Of a DNA stretch of 64,000 bases, positions 44,701 to 56,700 are shown in pieces. A program made the translations under genes and the position numbers. This DNA is from Enoplolaimus lenunculus. Its lineage: Eukaryota; Nematoda; Enoplea; Enoplida; Thoracostomopsidae. The notes beneath the pieces were generated by a model. The model was not told the DNA's origin. It saw only the letters and a program-made list of their open reading frames with translations, and searched no databases. The stretch spans positions 124,001-188,000 of the forward strand of contig JASANG010000864.1 of the NCBI GenBank assembly GCA_030248215.1, given 5' to 3'. Positions within the stretch are counted from its first letter, which is position 1, and each line of letters opens with the position of its first letter.

Positions 44701-46185
44701 CATCAATGTCGTTAGTTTTCGCTAGCTTCAATCGCAAAGTTCTTTTTAACTGGCGCTTACGTGACGTGAACTACGTATTGACTTTTCGGGATGACAAGTA
44801 ATTACGTATATGTAACTTTAAATTCTGTGTTATTCCTACAAATTTATTTAAATTTGCTGTATTTAGTGTTATTATATTTGAAGTTTGACCATCGTAAGCA
44901 TGGCTGTGCTGCTAGAACTTATATATTTCAATGACAAAATTTACATTAACTGTTTGTTCGAAAAATGCGTAACTTATTCCAAAATTTTTTAGTTCCGTAT
45001 TCAGGATTGCGTTATGCACATTTTGAGTCCGTGTTTTGGCATTGACAAATTTCGTTCAGGTTCGGGTTTTGCCGTTGAGAAATTTTGAATTCGGATACTT
45101 ATTTTAAATGTTGCAACTATGGAATATCCCACCACGAAATTTGAAATATTGAACCCGTATAAGACAACAGCACTTGAACATTATACTAATCATACTCAGG
45201 GTGTATGTAACAAGAATTCGAATTCCGATTACAATTCTGACTCAAAACTAGTTTCGTTTTCGATTCCGGCAGCACAATCAATCGGAATCTGAATTTTGAA
45301 ATTTTAATTTCAATCTTACTTGTTGTGATGTGTTGCATAAAAAAATGCTCTCGATCTCAATATCTAAACACAAAAAACTACAGATTTATTTTAAAAATAT
45401 GAATAACTTATTGCAGTCTAGTTTTATAGAACCAAACCAGCCAACAGATATTCTAAATCAATATTATATTTGCCTGCTAATACAAATTATCCGTACAGTC
45501 ACATTTGTAGTTCCGAATCTGATTTCATCATAAATTTGTTGTTCCGATTACGATATTATCCACTTCTCGCTTTGCACCCTGACAATATATATACTACTCA
45601 GAGTCTCGCTTTATTAACTGCACAAATATCGAAATTTAAACTTTTCAAATATTAATAAGCAGTCCGTTTACATGGCTTCATAACGGCTTAAAAACGCGTT
45701 ACAAATCTACATCACAGCTGTGTTTACTGACATAACTAGAAAAAAATTCAGGGCGGGAGGGAGTGGCGGTGGGGCAAAGACCGACCTGCTATTATATATT
45801 TTTACATTTTCAAACACGACCATAGAAGCAATTGTTATTTGAGCAATATTCATAAGAGCGAGTTACCTTTTTAAAAATGTGGAACAATTTGGTGGGAATA
45901 GTGCCCGAATTCCCCCCGGCCTACGCCCCTAACAGTTGTCAACCTACCTTCAATACTATCTAACGATTCACATTCATATGTCCACTGCGGTGGCTCGTCG
46001 TAATTCCAATACCGCCTTCGTGGTGGTACAAATGTCTCGACCGGATTAGCTGGCGGTGTCGGTGGCCGAAATGGTTCCGGTCCGTCGTGTGAAGCCTCAA
46101 ATGTGGTCGATTCTTCTTTAATCGCGTACGGATGATGTTGATCGTAGCAATGTGAATACCCACCAAGTTTCCGTAAAATATTCAT
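41797..46185 (-). CDS. Unrecognised Ser/Pro/Gln-rich protein, 3 exons
   Basis: Exons on the minus strand: 45948-46185, 43891-44377, 41797-42067. The acceptors (TTAATTTTAG, ATGTTTTTAG) and donors (GTAGGT, GTAAGA) are good and phase holds, giving 331 aa. Exon 1 encodes a Pro-rich acidic segment (PFRPPTPPANPVETFVPPRR, then WNYDEPPQWTYECESLDS). Exon 2 has a QQQQ tract, Ser/Thr-rich sequence and WGTLPARRTSLSSPNL. Exon 3 is Ser/Pro-rich, with basic patches (RRVR), and ends MSPFDISMISPDSS. No domain, signal peptide or membrane segment is seen; RRTSLSS and RSRSTS look like kinase-site contexts. It resembles an intrinsically disordered scaffold or a C-terminal part of one. The start is the first in-frame ATG of exon 1, and further 5' exons are possible. 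Intron 2 carries the 39-bp minisatellite. Confidence 0.7.
42653..43316. repeat. 39-bp minisatellite, 17 units, in an intron
   Basis: The unit is 39 bp (AGCAGGACTGGGGTTGCC then ACCGCCCAAGCCCCAGTAGTA). Three main variants (GGTTGCCACC, GGTAGCCAAC, GATTGCCACC) are arranged non-randomly: the first four units alternate the first two variants, and five consecutive units near the middle share the third. The period is a multiple of three and leaves long frames open on both strands (plus 42618-43391; minus 42638-43531 and 42648-43361). It lies in intron 2 of the minus-strand gene. Confidence 0.93.
43669..43847. mobile_element. GGCC-family MITE in an intron, 40 bp from an exon
   Basis: Left GGACAATGTAAAGATCAGG and right, reverse-complemented, GGGCCAATGTAAAAAACAG. 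The interior has AAGCTTAAGCTTTAGAC and TTAAGCTTAGGCTTAGG. It ends about 40 bp from exon 2 of the minus-strand gene. Confidence 0.78.
44400..45300. other. Intron with CCGAGT/TTCGGG-word repeats
   Basis: Repeated TCCGAGTTTTGGCTTTGCGA and GGTTCGGGTTTTGCC words from 44440 to 45080, then AGGGTGTATGTAACAAG near 45198. These look like old dispersed repeats related to the hAT-like families; ends are not defined. Confidence 0.4.
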
Positions 46186-46189
46186 ACCA

Positions 46190-47653
46190 TGCACTTTTGT
46201 TTACACGATAAAAATTAATAAAAATTATTCGCCAACTATCAGTTCTCGCTTTAGAATTAACACCCAACTATTAAAAAAATAACTCAAAATCGCTAAATTA
46301 CTTTAATAATTAAATGTAATTGAAAAATATAATTAATAACAAATTACTAACGGTTACTTTGGTGTTATGTCATAAAAATTATCAATATTGCACTTTAACC
46401 ACAAGTCTTCAAAAACAGCTACGTATATTACAGTTATTATGCTTCTTGTATTGAATGCAGCATGCGATTAAATAATAATAATAAATAATAAAGCAAAATA
46501 AATGTTTCTAGTTGCGAATGCAGACAATTACGGATTTGCTATAAAGTCACAACAACGTAACTACTATTATGGAATTGTTGAAGCTTAACGCGATTACGCT
46601 GCAATTTGGAATGATTACATAAATGTATACATGCAATAATTAACCGCATTATTTTGATATGCTAAAAAGCTAAAAAATAAAAATATTTAAACATACAAAC
46701 ACCATTTAAACCAGAGTGCTGCTACTTACTGGTACAAAGATCGTAAAAATATCCCTTGTCACAAGTTTCCAACATTAATTTACCGACCGTTGTTTAATAT
46801 TTTCCTCGAGTTACAGCCAAAAACCCAAACGATACTAAGAACCTAATATATCGTGAGCATTCACGCTGTCGGCTGTAAACTGACTTCAAAAATTTACCTG
46901 CACCCGACAAATGTATAGTTTTCAATTTGTGCTACAGTAATTCATTTTTAAACTGCCAAAATGCGTCTGAAAACAACGTCAGGCTCAACAAGTAACAATT
47001 TATATTTGCTATTCCTGCAGCCAATCGCGTCGTGGAGTTTCGTACAAAAAAGCTAACCTGTGGATTCCCTCAAGTCCCGTTCACCATTTAAGTTGCTGGA
47101 CGGCGTTAATTTTTAAAAAGACAAAATTCCTTCAACAATATTGCAAAAATTCCGGCACTTTGTTAGTATGCTTTTACACCTGGTTGCAACCGGAATTATA
47201 TACAATTTAACGGAACCAGAATTTAAAAAAATACCGGTAACGGTCCCGGGATCGGAAAATGAAAAATACATGCCACTGAAAAATTCATTTTAATTTTTCT
47301 TGCAATATTACTTGTGAAATAACACTAGCTGGAGATAGGTATTCACTTCTTTGTCTGTTGCATTTTAGATTTTCATAATCCACGGAAGCGAAATCTACCT
47401 TCGATGGTTTATTTTCGGCGACTGTCAAGGTAAACTTTTTTCTACTTCCCGTCTTATTATTAGCGTTATATCTTGGTCTTGGTTAATAAACTCGGTCATA
47501 AAAACAACTCAGATTAATTTTGCAAACAACACGGCTAACAAAAAAGCGGTCGCACTTAAAACGGAAAGGTCATCAAATGACATATATCTTACAAAAATAA
47601 CTTTAAAATGTAAAACAATATATATACATATATACATATATATACATCAATAC
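46190..47653. other. Intergenic, no exon supported
   Basis: AT-rich 5' flank of the minus-strand gene. ACCTGGTTGCAACCGGAATT at about 47178 resembles the dispersed repeats near 52370. An upstream exon of the minus-strand gene could lie here, but none is convincing. Confidence 0.4.
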
Positions 47654-48398
47654 TAGGGATCGACCCGATCCGAGATCCGGATCCGGGCCGGATCTCGGCA
47701 ATTTTTAAGATCCGGATCCGAATGGGGATCGGGTAAAAAACTACCGGATCTCCGGATCCGAAATTTGATGTATATACAAACAAAAACATACCAAAATTGG
47801 TGTATGTATTTCAACTATGCGTACGTAATCTAATAAGCACTGTGTGAGCAACCCCTTCTCACATTGAGTTGCCTGTGAGGCAACTCAGCGCAGTGTATAT
47901 ACGTTAAATAGAATATCGCACCGTGGTTTAAAAATTGCAACACGTATACATAGTACTAAATCACCACAAGACGTGAGAGCCCCCTCGGGCTCGAGCGTCA
48001 AGCTCCTATAGCTGAGTGGTGATGGTATACGCCTCCCGCTCCAGTCACTGGAGTTCGAATCCTAGCATAAAAGTAGGTCTCAGGGGAAATAGAAAATATT
48101 CATGTGAGAAAGGGTTAATGCTTTGTTGGAATGTCAGGTTCATGCCATCCACGTGAAGACCAGTGTTGTTGCGGAAGAAGAACAAACATAAAAATTTCAA
48201 AGACTTCTTTTTTAGTTGCTGTAAGTTTTGTTGACTAATTTTGCGAAACAATCAGTTGAACTTTTTGTATTTTATATACGTTAGGTTTTGAAAAATTATC
48301 CAGCTAGTAAGATCCGGATCCGGCCGGATCTGAATTTTAAGATCCGGATCCGGATTCGGATCGGGTAAATGCAAAATTTTGGATCCGGTCGTTCCCTA
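47654..48398. mobile_element. hAT-like element with a nested insertion
   Basis: Ends TAGGGATCGACCCGATCC and, reverse-complemented, TAGGGAACGACCGGATCC match at 16 of 18 positions. ATCAATAC flanks both sides exactly (47646-47653 and 48399-48406), an 8-bp target duplication. Near each end are GATCCGGATCCGG clusters. The 265-bp tRNA-bearing element at 47851-48115 sits inside, so the host element was about 480 bp. No transposase is seen. Confidence 0.85.
47851..48115 (+). mobile_element. TA-type inverted-repeat element with tRNA-like sequence, nested
   Basis: Ends ACCCCTTCTCACATTG and, reverse-complemented, ACCCTTTCTCACATG. Right flank is TA, left flank CA. Internal hairpin GAGTTGCC-TGTGA-GGCAACTC. 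The tRNA-like part at about 47998-48068 has A box TAGCTGAGTGGTGATGG and B box GAGTTCGAATCC, with no good acceptor pairing. It inserted into the hAT-like element at 47654-48398 and so is younger than it. Confidence 0.85.
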
Positions 48399-48404
48399 AT
48401 CAAT

Positions 48405-48505
48405 ACATATATATGTATATAAATATACATATATACTATATATACATATATATACAAATACGTATATATACATATACATATATACACATAGATAGATACA
48501 TAGAT
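48405..48505. repeat. ATAC/TATA microsatellite
   Basis: Runs of TATATACATA-type sequence directly follow the right target duplication of the hAT-like element and also lie left of it (47615-47650), suggesting insertion into a pre-existing microsatellite. Confidence 0.75.
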
Positions 48506-48590
48506 ATCCATGCTAGAGACCTCGAGGTGTTTAGACACAGTTGGTCCGTTACATACTCTGAAAACTAGGGTAACTAAGTTAGAGTCTAAG

Positions 48591-49500
48591 TTACAATCTT
48601 ACTGACTCTGTGATAAACCTATTCAGCTTCTTTATATTATCAATTTTATTTAGACTATATGATCTGTAGACCCTATACCGAACCTCGCTATAGACCAAAC
48701 ATCTCATTAAGAAGTGCTCTACAGATTCTTCCTCCATTCCACAGCAATCGCAAATACTCGAGTTTGAGAGTCCTATTTTATGCATATGCTTATTTAGTTG
48801 ACAATGTCCAGTAACCATTTGTGTTAGTAATCTATCTCTATTCCTATTAAGTCGCACAATGAAACTAGTATGTTTTGGTTTCACTTTGCTACAGAATATC
48901 TTTGTATTTCGACAAGTATTTAGCTCTAACCATCTCTGGTTAGTGTGTGAAATGCACCAATTCTGGATCATATTTTTGATCTGTCTATGTGGTACACCTG
49001 TAAGTGTAACAGGTTCTGGTCCGATAAACTTCCTTTGAGCTCCAGCTTTAGCCAATGCATCAGCTATATCATTTCCATAATTGGCCGAATGACCTTTGAT
49101 CCATGTTAAAAACACTTTATTTGTAATTGAAAGATTTTGTAGGTGCTTTGAGCAGCTCTTAGTTATTTTGGAATTACTCCAGTTCCAGACAAGTGTTTTT
49201 GTCCATAAAATATTCAATATCAGACACTAAATAGTGTAATCCTGTGATTGTTGACTTCCCTGCTTGATAGGCATGTTGGTTAATACTTAATGGTTGTCTT
49301 TTAATATGCTTTTCACGAATATACTGATCCAATATTCTTTCCATTCCTTTTAGGACAAATGAAGATAATTTTTTTCCTGGCTTTGGTATAAAAACAATAT
49401 TACATTTCCTCCATGTTAGAGGAATGTATCCAGTTTTTCTTGCATTTTGTGGCGAGTCTCTAATTTGATCAATAAATCTTTTCCAAGATACAAATATATA
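48591..49500 (-). mobile_element. Damaged LINE (non-LTR retrotransposon): RT and RNase H parts
   Basis: On the minus strand, bases 49500 to about 49215 encode reverse transcriptase fragments (GYIPLTWRKCNIVFIPKPGK, ERILDQYIREKHIK, INQHAYQAGKSTITGLHYLV). The usual RPISLT block after PKPGK is missing. Everything from the RT catalytic core to the start of RNase H is also missing. From about 49217 to 48591 an open frame of about 200 codons encodes the end of RNase H (FLTWIKGHSANYGNDIADALAK) and a C-terminal CCHC-like cluster, CDCCGMEEESVEHFLMRC. That order is typical of Jockey/I/R1-type LINEs. It is 5'-truncated and internally deleted; a poly-A tail was not recognised. Confidence 0.88.
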
Positions 49501-49504
49501 TGTG

Positions 49505-52500
49505 TGTATGTATACATACTTAACTTAAGTATGCTAATGCCTAGAAACCTAAACCCTAAACAATTCTAAAACTGAGCTAAATACGGGTAAAGACTACGTA
49601 TGAGTTGGCGCTGTACTTTTTTGGCTGTTTCAATGGATTTCAGCGTCGCTCAGTGTCATGCGGTACCGCGCGGAACCGTATGCGAAAGGCACTGCAAACC
49701 AGAGAGCGACCGGATACCAGGTTTGAGTCTAATATCCGGCAAAAAATGCGAAAACCGGATAACGGGTATTTACGGTTGCTGTCACAAATATCGTAAGGTT
49801 ACTTTTTACAAGTGAACATACGAAACATTTGGTATACGTTTGCATTTGCGGGCAACTCAAGAAAGAAGCGTAAAATGAAAAATCCAAGCTAATAACCGCT
49901 AATCTGACTTCAGTAAGCATACACTTTTGCAGGGCTGTAACACTGCCAACAGTACCCCGAGCTGAGATACAATCCACTGTCCGCTCCGTTATCAAGCAAA
50001 TTAATATCCAGTCGCACTCTACTGCAAACCAATTTAATAATATTTTTTTCGACTTACGGCACCCGCACCACGTAGCATCGTCACCCTAATTCTTATCAAA
50101 ATGCACTCATGCTACTTAGCATATCATTTCCGGGTATCAGACAAAAACTTACAGTAATTTCGTAGATACATTCGTTCTTTATTCAGGTTAACCTATGCTT
50201 TCAACCAAAACACATAGATTATAGATTAAGACATAAATATCATAACGCCGAGAAGTTAAGATGACGGGCGTCATAGCAACTAAAACTATATATCTTAACG
50301 AACTAGGATATATACATTTTTAACGTCTAAAGAAGAATATACGAAGAACGCGTTACGAGGTACATGTTTAGTAATTAGTTGTATGAAATAGTCTTACAGT
50401 CTTGCTTAAAATCATGCCCAGTTTGAGACAGGAAAAATGTCGAATTTCGAGATTGGGAAGCTTAAGCTTAGGATTAGGCTTTGAGCCGCAAAATAGAACC
50501 CATATTTCGAAAAACATAAAACTCAAAACAGTGAAATGATAAATACACTGCATATTACTATTATTATTACGCGTATATATGCGCAGCACAAAAATCACCA
50601 CAAGACATGGCAGCCCCCTCGGACGCGAGCATCACGCTCCTATAGCGCAATGGTGCGCCTCCCATTCCCGTCTCCGAGGTTCAAACCCTAGCATAAAAGT
50701 AAGTCTCACGTTAAATAGAAAATATTTTTGTTGGAAAGGATTAAACAGCGGCCTATTCAAAAATGTTTTGCGACTCAGTACCATAAATTTTGAGGGCGAA
50801 AGATGGAAAACTGTTCCAGAACAGGTAAATCAATGACGACAACCAAAATAATTTGCAGATTTTAACCCGATACGTTTGCCTCAAGCTACGACTGCTAAAC
50901 AGGGTACACATACTACTAAAGACCGACACAGAAACCAGGGCCAATGATAGGATAGTCGCCACCGTAGACCGGTCCCAGGGGCCCCCAATAAAATGTTTCA
51001 CAGCTCTATAACTTTGTGATCCTTGAAAAAATTTTACTTTGCCAAGATGGGGTCCCCAACGGTCAAGGCCTCCCGATTAGGGTGTTTGCGGGGCGCTTCC
51101 GCCGGAATTGACCGAAACTGGGTTTGTATTTAATGCGTTCAATACCAAATTAGGACGAAGCCATCGCAACCCTACTCGAACCAGAATGCTAACGAAAAAA
51201 TATACAAATATGCAACAAGCTTACTCAATACAGCAGCAATACACCTACGTACATATTTCCTGTATAGCAAGATAAACAACTATAGTTACCATAGAACCTA
51301 GCAAACAGAACACATATAAAACATACTAGTCACATTAGCCCAGCTAGCGCGCACAAAGATATGCCTTACGCATATACGAACGGACCCGAAATCAGGCTCA
51401 GAAGCGATCACGACAGTTACAGGCCATAAACAGCTACAATGCCGAAAAAAAACTAAAAAAATAAACATACAACGCAGGCACACAGAGAAAAGACACAAAT
51501 AAAACCGTACAACATCGGTCAAAATACCACTTGATTCGACTATAAATACAAAACATTGTGTTCGAGTAAATCCCAAACCGCTAATAAACACGACACATGC
51601 TTCTCGTATGACGTCGTAGCGTTGACGTTGAAAATATTTAAAATATTTCAAGTCAATCAACTTGTAAAGCCATTTTCAATGTAACAAAATTATTAAATTA
51701 AAAATTATATGCCAGCAAATTAATAAATGTTGCAAAATCCATTAACGATAATATTGAATTCATTTGTGAAGCGTTAGCGGATCCAGTCTATAGTGGATAT
51801 AGGTACCTATCATCCCAAACGGTCTTGTCGTGCTACACCTGTTACTAAATATGCAAAATGTTTATCAGAAGCTTTGAATGCAATTTCTTTATAAATAATT
51901 GCAAAAAAATCGAAAAAGAGCCTGAACCAAATAAACCGTTTCAGTCACCCGTTCAGCACCACGATTTTGTACAAACTAAAATTCAAAAACAGCAACATTT
52001 TTTCGTCCACCAATAAATCGTGGACCCGTCATTGATTTCAGGTTTCAATTACAGAATTCTAAATTTCGGTCGATCAAGTTGATCTTGAGTAGTGTCTGTC
52101 GATTTAGGATTTAACTTTTCAAAATTGAATGAAAGCAAGCACTATACGTTTTAAGTTACTAAAGCACGTTGAGTTGGGAATGTAAACCATATGATCGCCG
52201 GAGATCAATGATTTGTAAGCCAATATTATATGACATTCACATTTTGTCGTTATTACCCGCTATTTAGGCCGCAAAATTTTTTATGTTCACGTCGAATCAA
52301 CATGGAACAAAACGTGTTCCGGGCTGCCTCAGATATAACGTGAACCACGCATTAACACCCTGGCTGTTACCAGGTTACAACCGGAGGTCTGTATCTGCAT
52401 CCCGCTCCGGCTGAAAATTGACCTCTGGCTCCGCTAGAATTTTTGCCGGAGGTTCCGACAATTTCGGTAGTGAATTTTTGCATAGTTTTACAAAATTTAT

Positions 52501-53700
52501 CTGTTTGACACGTTTCGTTTTATTTTTTGACACGATTTTGAGAAAAGAATTAGCTTTTAATAGATTATTAGATTTTGAAAATTAAATCATTAACGGTTTA
52601 GGAATTGGAATATGAACTTAACTTTTTGAATGAATAGAAATTTCTGAAACATATAAAAAATTGAGCGTACCTAATCTGTTTTCAAAATATATTGTGCTTT
52701 AGAATTTATTTCGGGGGGACATATTACAAGAACTGTGCTAAAGTCAAAGTCGAATGCTCAATTTGGAAAGCATTTCACAATATATGATATAAACAACCCA
52801 AAAATTTGGGGAATGTGTTCTGGGTGCAAATTGTATCACTATTTTTAGCGAAAAATGCGCCCAAGAAAGTTTTGTCACCTGATTTTATCTCACCTCCGGC
52901 ATGCTTTGTTGGCCTCCGGCAGTGGTATTTTTCACCTCGTATAAGCTCATTCTTACACTCAGGAATATGTTCATACTACTGTTACAGCCCAGTTCTACAC
53001 CTTGGCCTAATATTCGAGCAACCATAGCTGTTATGCCTACAATCCGTCAAACTGCATTGCGTTACTGTAATGCATTTCTGACTACGCATACAAATAGGAT
53101 TCAATTACCCGGAATTGAAAATTGTTCAAAATCTTATTTTCAAAATGCATTCTGTTTTCAACCACTGTGTCACTCCTTATCATGGACCCTGTATTCTGTA
53201 AAAACTACATTTGAATACGCTCGGCTAAATATTCCACCAATTTATACTTAAAATTTGAAAAAACCATTTTATAATAAAAATTTACTGTCAACGAAATAAA
53301 CATAAAACAGAGAGATTTGAAAACAATATAAAGTGAAAATCAAACCAAAAACTGTTTGGATCTGTTGAACATATTCGCTTTCCGACTAACAATTTCAAAG
53401 CACTTGAGCATTCAATTTTTTGTAAAGCAAAAACTTTATCTTCATCTATTTAAAAGTTGTCTAACATGACACATGGCAAAACATTCGACACGAGCTCAGT
53501 AAACAATCTCATCGCAAGAAAAAAAATTTGCAGGATACAGACCATGATACCATTTCATACTTTACTCGAATCAATACGTCCTCTATTTCAATGTCACAGC
53601 AACTAATAACTATCCTTCACAACGTTCATTTCGTTCAATTCCCATCACGCCTGTTTTGATCAATCCAATAACCCAACGAAGCAATGCAGTATCGAATAAG
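49505..53700. other. Long intergenic stretch with repeat remnants
   Basis: No exon is supported. ATCCGGCAAAAAATGCG-type words lie near 49730. A degenerate copy of the tRNA-bearing element is at 50590-50745. Bases 52360-52480 hold CAACCGGAGGTCTGTATC and TTGCCGGAGGTTCCGAC words shared with 11420 and 30430. A GGCC-family MITE remnant is at about 52920-53010 (GCTCATTCTTACACTCAGG, CTACACCTTGGCC). The open frame 52901-53251 has no known motif. Confidence 0.45.
50590..50745 (+). mobile_element. Degenerate copy of the tRNA-bearing element
   Basis: ACCACAAGACATGGCAGCCC, GCTCCTATAGCGCAATGG, a B-box-like GAGGTTCAAACCC, GCATAAAAGTAAGTCTCACG and AATAGAAAATATTTTTGTTG match successive parts of 47851-48115. 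Both inverted ends are worn. Confidence 0.65.
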
Positions 53701-53712
53701 TTTGGACAACAT

Positions 53713-56700
53713 TCAGTTTGCTTCCATAAGCTGTTCTTCAGCGTCTGACTCCTGTTCAGAAGACATCTGTTCGATATGTTGTGCAACTGCCTCAGTTTGC
53801 TTTGATGTCGAGGCTATAAACGAAAATCCATGTCGGAAAGATGTCCATCAAGATAAACATGCATCTCATACAAGAATAAGGCACTTGACAAGTATTCCAC
53901 ATTAAAAAAGTAAACTTCTGAATCAGATATAAATTGGTCAAAACAAGTCGTTACATTCAACGTCATGTTTGTAATCCATTTGTTCAATGTTTTATATATG
54001 ACAATAATTAGTGCTATGTCCGAGAAAAAATCCGTTCCTGTAGAAACCGATTACATTTGACTGCTAAAATTTAGATATACATGCATCAGGTAATTACTTT
54101 GCCCACTTGCATGAATAACAATCGAAATTACAGACAAACACAATGCTTACCTCCTGGAGCTTTAACGAGACCAATATGTTTCGAGACAGTACTAATATCG
54201 CGAGCTTTCCTGATCTGTTTTCCCTTTTTTAGCCTGAAAGTGCATCAAGTTGTAAACAATATACACCGGAACTGTAACATCTAGGCGTTCAGGCCTAACA
54301 TGCTAATAGTCAAGGATTTACAGAGCATTACGCTGTCCAACTTGTGAATTAATAAAAATACGCAAACATAGATTGACCCACAGATTAAACACAATATAAA
54401 AAGGGCAGGGATGGACGCTCTCTGTAAAAACAGAGACCTACTTTACCGAGACGGTGACTGCTGATCTCGGTTTTGGTAAACCTTTCCACAGTTACCGAAA
54501 ATGCAGGTGAAATGTTTTTCGCAAAAGATTTGAGTCTTATTTGGTTACTTCAGCGTAAAACCTTGTTGCGCCAGCTAAGTTGCTGGTTAACTAATGAGAT
54601 CAAACGAAAAAAACCCGCAAAATTTTATTTCTCATTTAAAAATCAACGAAACCAATGACCACAGAAATGTAAAAAGATGGCTACGGTGTTTTGGTCTCCG
54701 TTTGAAACATACCGAGACTGAAAAAAATCCTGGGGCGAGACCAACTACATCGTTAGACTCTAAGTAGTCAAAACATATTTCTTGTGTGACATTACTACAT
54801 AATTTAATTCATCAAAAAGCACGTGGTTAGATATTAAACATATACTGTTAACTATGAACTAACCTATTTTTAACATGAAGGGCTTCTCTTTTCAGTTTAA
54901 TGTCGTTGACTTTCTTTATCGCGGAAACTTTAACAAAATTAAAAAACTGTCGATGATTAGATTAAACACGCAGTTAAAATTTACATTAAGCGAATAGTAG
55001 ATAGATAATTGATATTGCGGATATTACACCGAAAAGGCCTTCGAGTAGACAGGTGTACGAAGTCGGCCATTGCATTTCTTACAGCTAAACTAACTCATTA
55101 ATACGACTCTCATGCAATAGCTTAAAGTCAAGGGAGCTGATGTCTCTGACGGCTGAAATTTTTCAACAGAAATATCGTGCGTGTTCCTCTATCTCACTAA
55201 CACTGCACTCCAATCAATTCTTATCCTGAACTATCATCATTTTCAATTTGCATATTTTCTGATTTAATCATCTGAATCTAATGAATATTTTGCGCATCCA
55301 CCATAAAATGCTTAGCTGAACCACACGATTACTAATCGGCATTGCTTGTTCAGGTTATATAAATCATCTACAAAATTCACGTTTAGCTAATTTATCTGGT
55401 ACAATCATTGTTTGTTATGTCGGAATGACCAGGTACATGCACAACAAATGAGACCTCATTTATTCTAACTCCCTTATTATTAAACTGACATTCACCGACT
55501 ATTCTGAGAAAATTCCAGCAAACGCTAATTCCAGGTTAAACTCTTGATTACTTAACTATCAGTGTTCGTCATCATTTCTTTAAAAATTCGTCATATTATA
55601 TTTAGCGTTTTTTCTGTGATTGTTCCTGACATAATCTAATGGAACTTTCAGTAACTCTAACTGATTACCCTCAACCGATTAATCTCGGTGTCCTTTCATA
55701 TGAAAAAATGTCAGCTGTCACCTTATTGATTCTAAGCTAATCTTGATATTCGCTGATTTTATTTGCCTAGATTTTCATTTTGGTATGTGCCACCACATTA
55801 ATGCTCCGTAGCAGACTACGTACTACTAAAACTAGCGTTCTGCATATATAAACATTGCGGTTTTGGTAGTCAGACTCCGTGACTTTCCAATGGCTGATCG
55901 GCTTACCGCAAGGGTAAGATAGTGTATATAATAATTGTCTATACATCAGATCAGAGTTTAACAGGAATTCGCAGAACCGGAATTTTTACGGTTTTGTGCA
56001 ATCATTCAAATATTGGAAATTTTGTCCATGAAAAATTGTTCAACATGAGTGTCTTGCAATTACTTGAAATTTGTTAATAAACTTTTTTGCTGTATTTTCT
56101 CGAAACTTGATTATGAAGCCTTAAAATTCGCTTAAGCTATTTTAGCAAGTTTTCTAAAAAGTTCAACAGTAATTAGATAACGAAAATTATTTTAAATTCC
56201 GGTTCCTGTTACTGAACCGGTTCCTGTAAAGTAATTGAATTGCTGTTTCTGCTCCTATTCCGGCAAAATATAGTTTCTTTTGAAACCCTACACTTCTATC
56301 TATGCACAAAATCTGAAAAAATTACATAAGTTTAAAATGTACGTAGTAGCTTCATATTTAGGCACACGTTTTAAACAAGAAACAATGAAAAACTTACTAT
56401 ACCTGTCTCTGTCCAAAGCTCTCTGCTATATTTAGTGGGAACGTTTCGGATTTTTTCAAACTGAAGTGCAGGATCAACCGCCAATTCTTTTCCGGACGCT
56501 TTCCGGTACGACTTTGTCCAACGCGTTCGTCGTGGATTGCGTTTCTTTTTGAATGCGCGGTTACACTTTGGACGGCAAAATTTAAACACCTAAAACAATT
56601 TTGAGTATATACGTGGATGTAAACTTTTACTATCAAAGTTCACATTTGAGTTTAAAAAACAAATATAGAGTTTGATGTTAGTAAGCAATTATATGTATTG

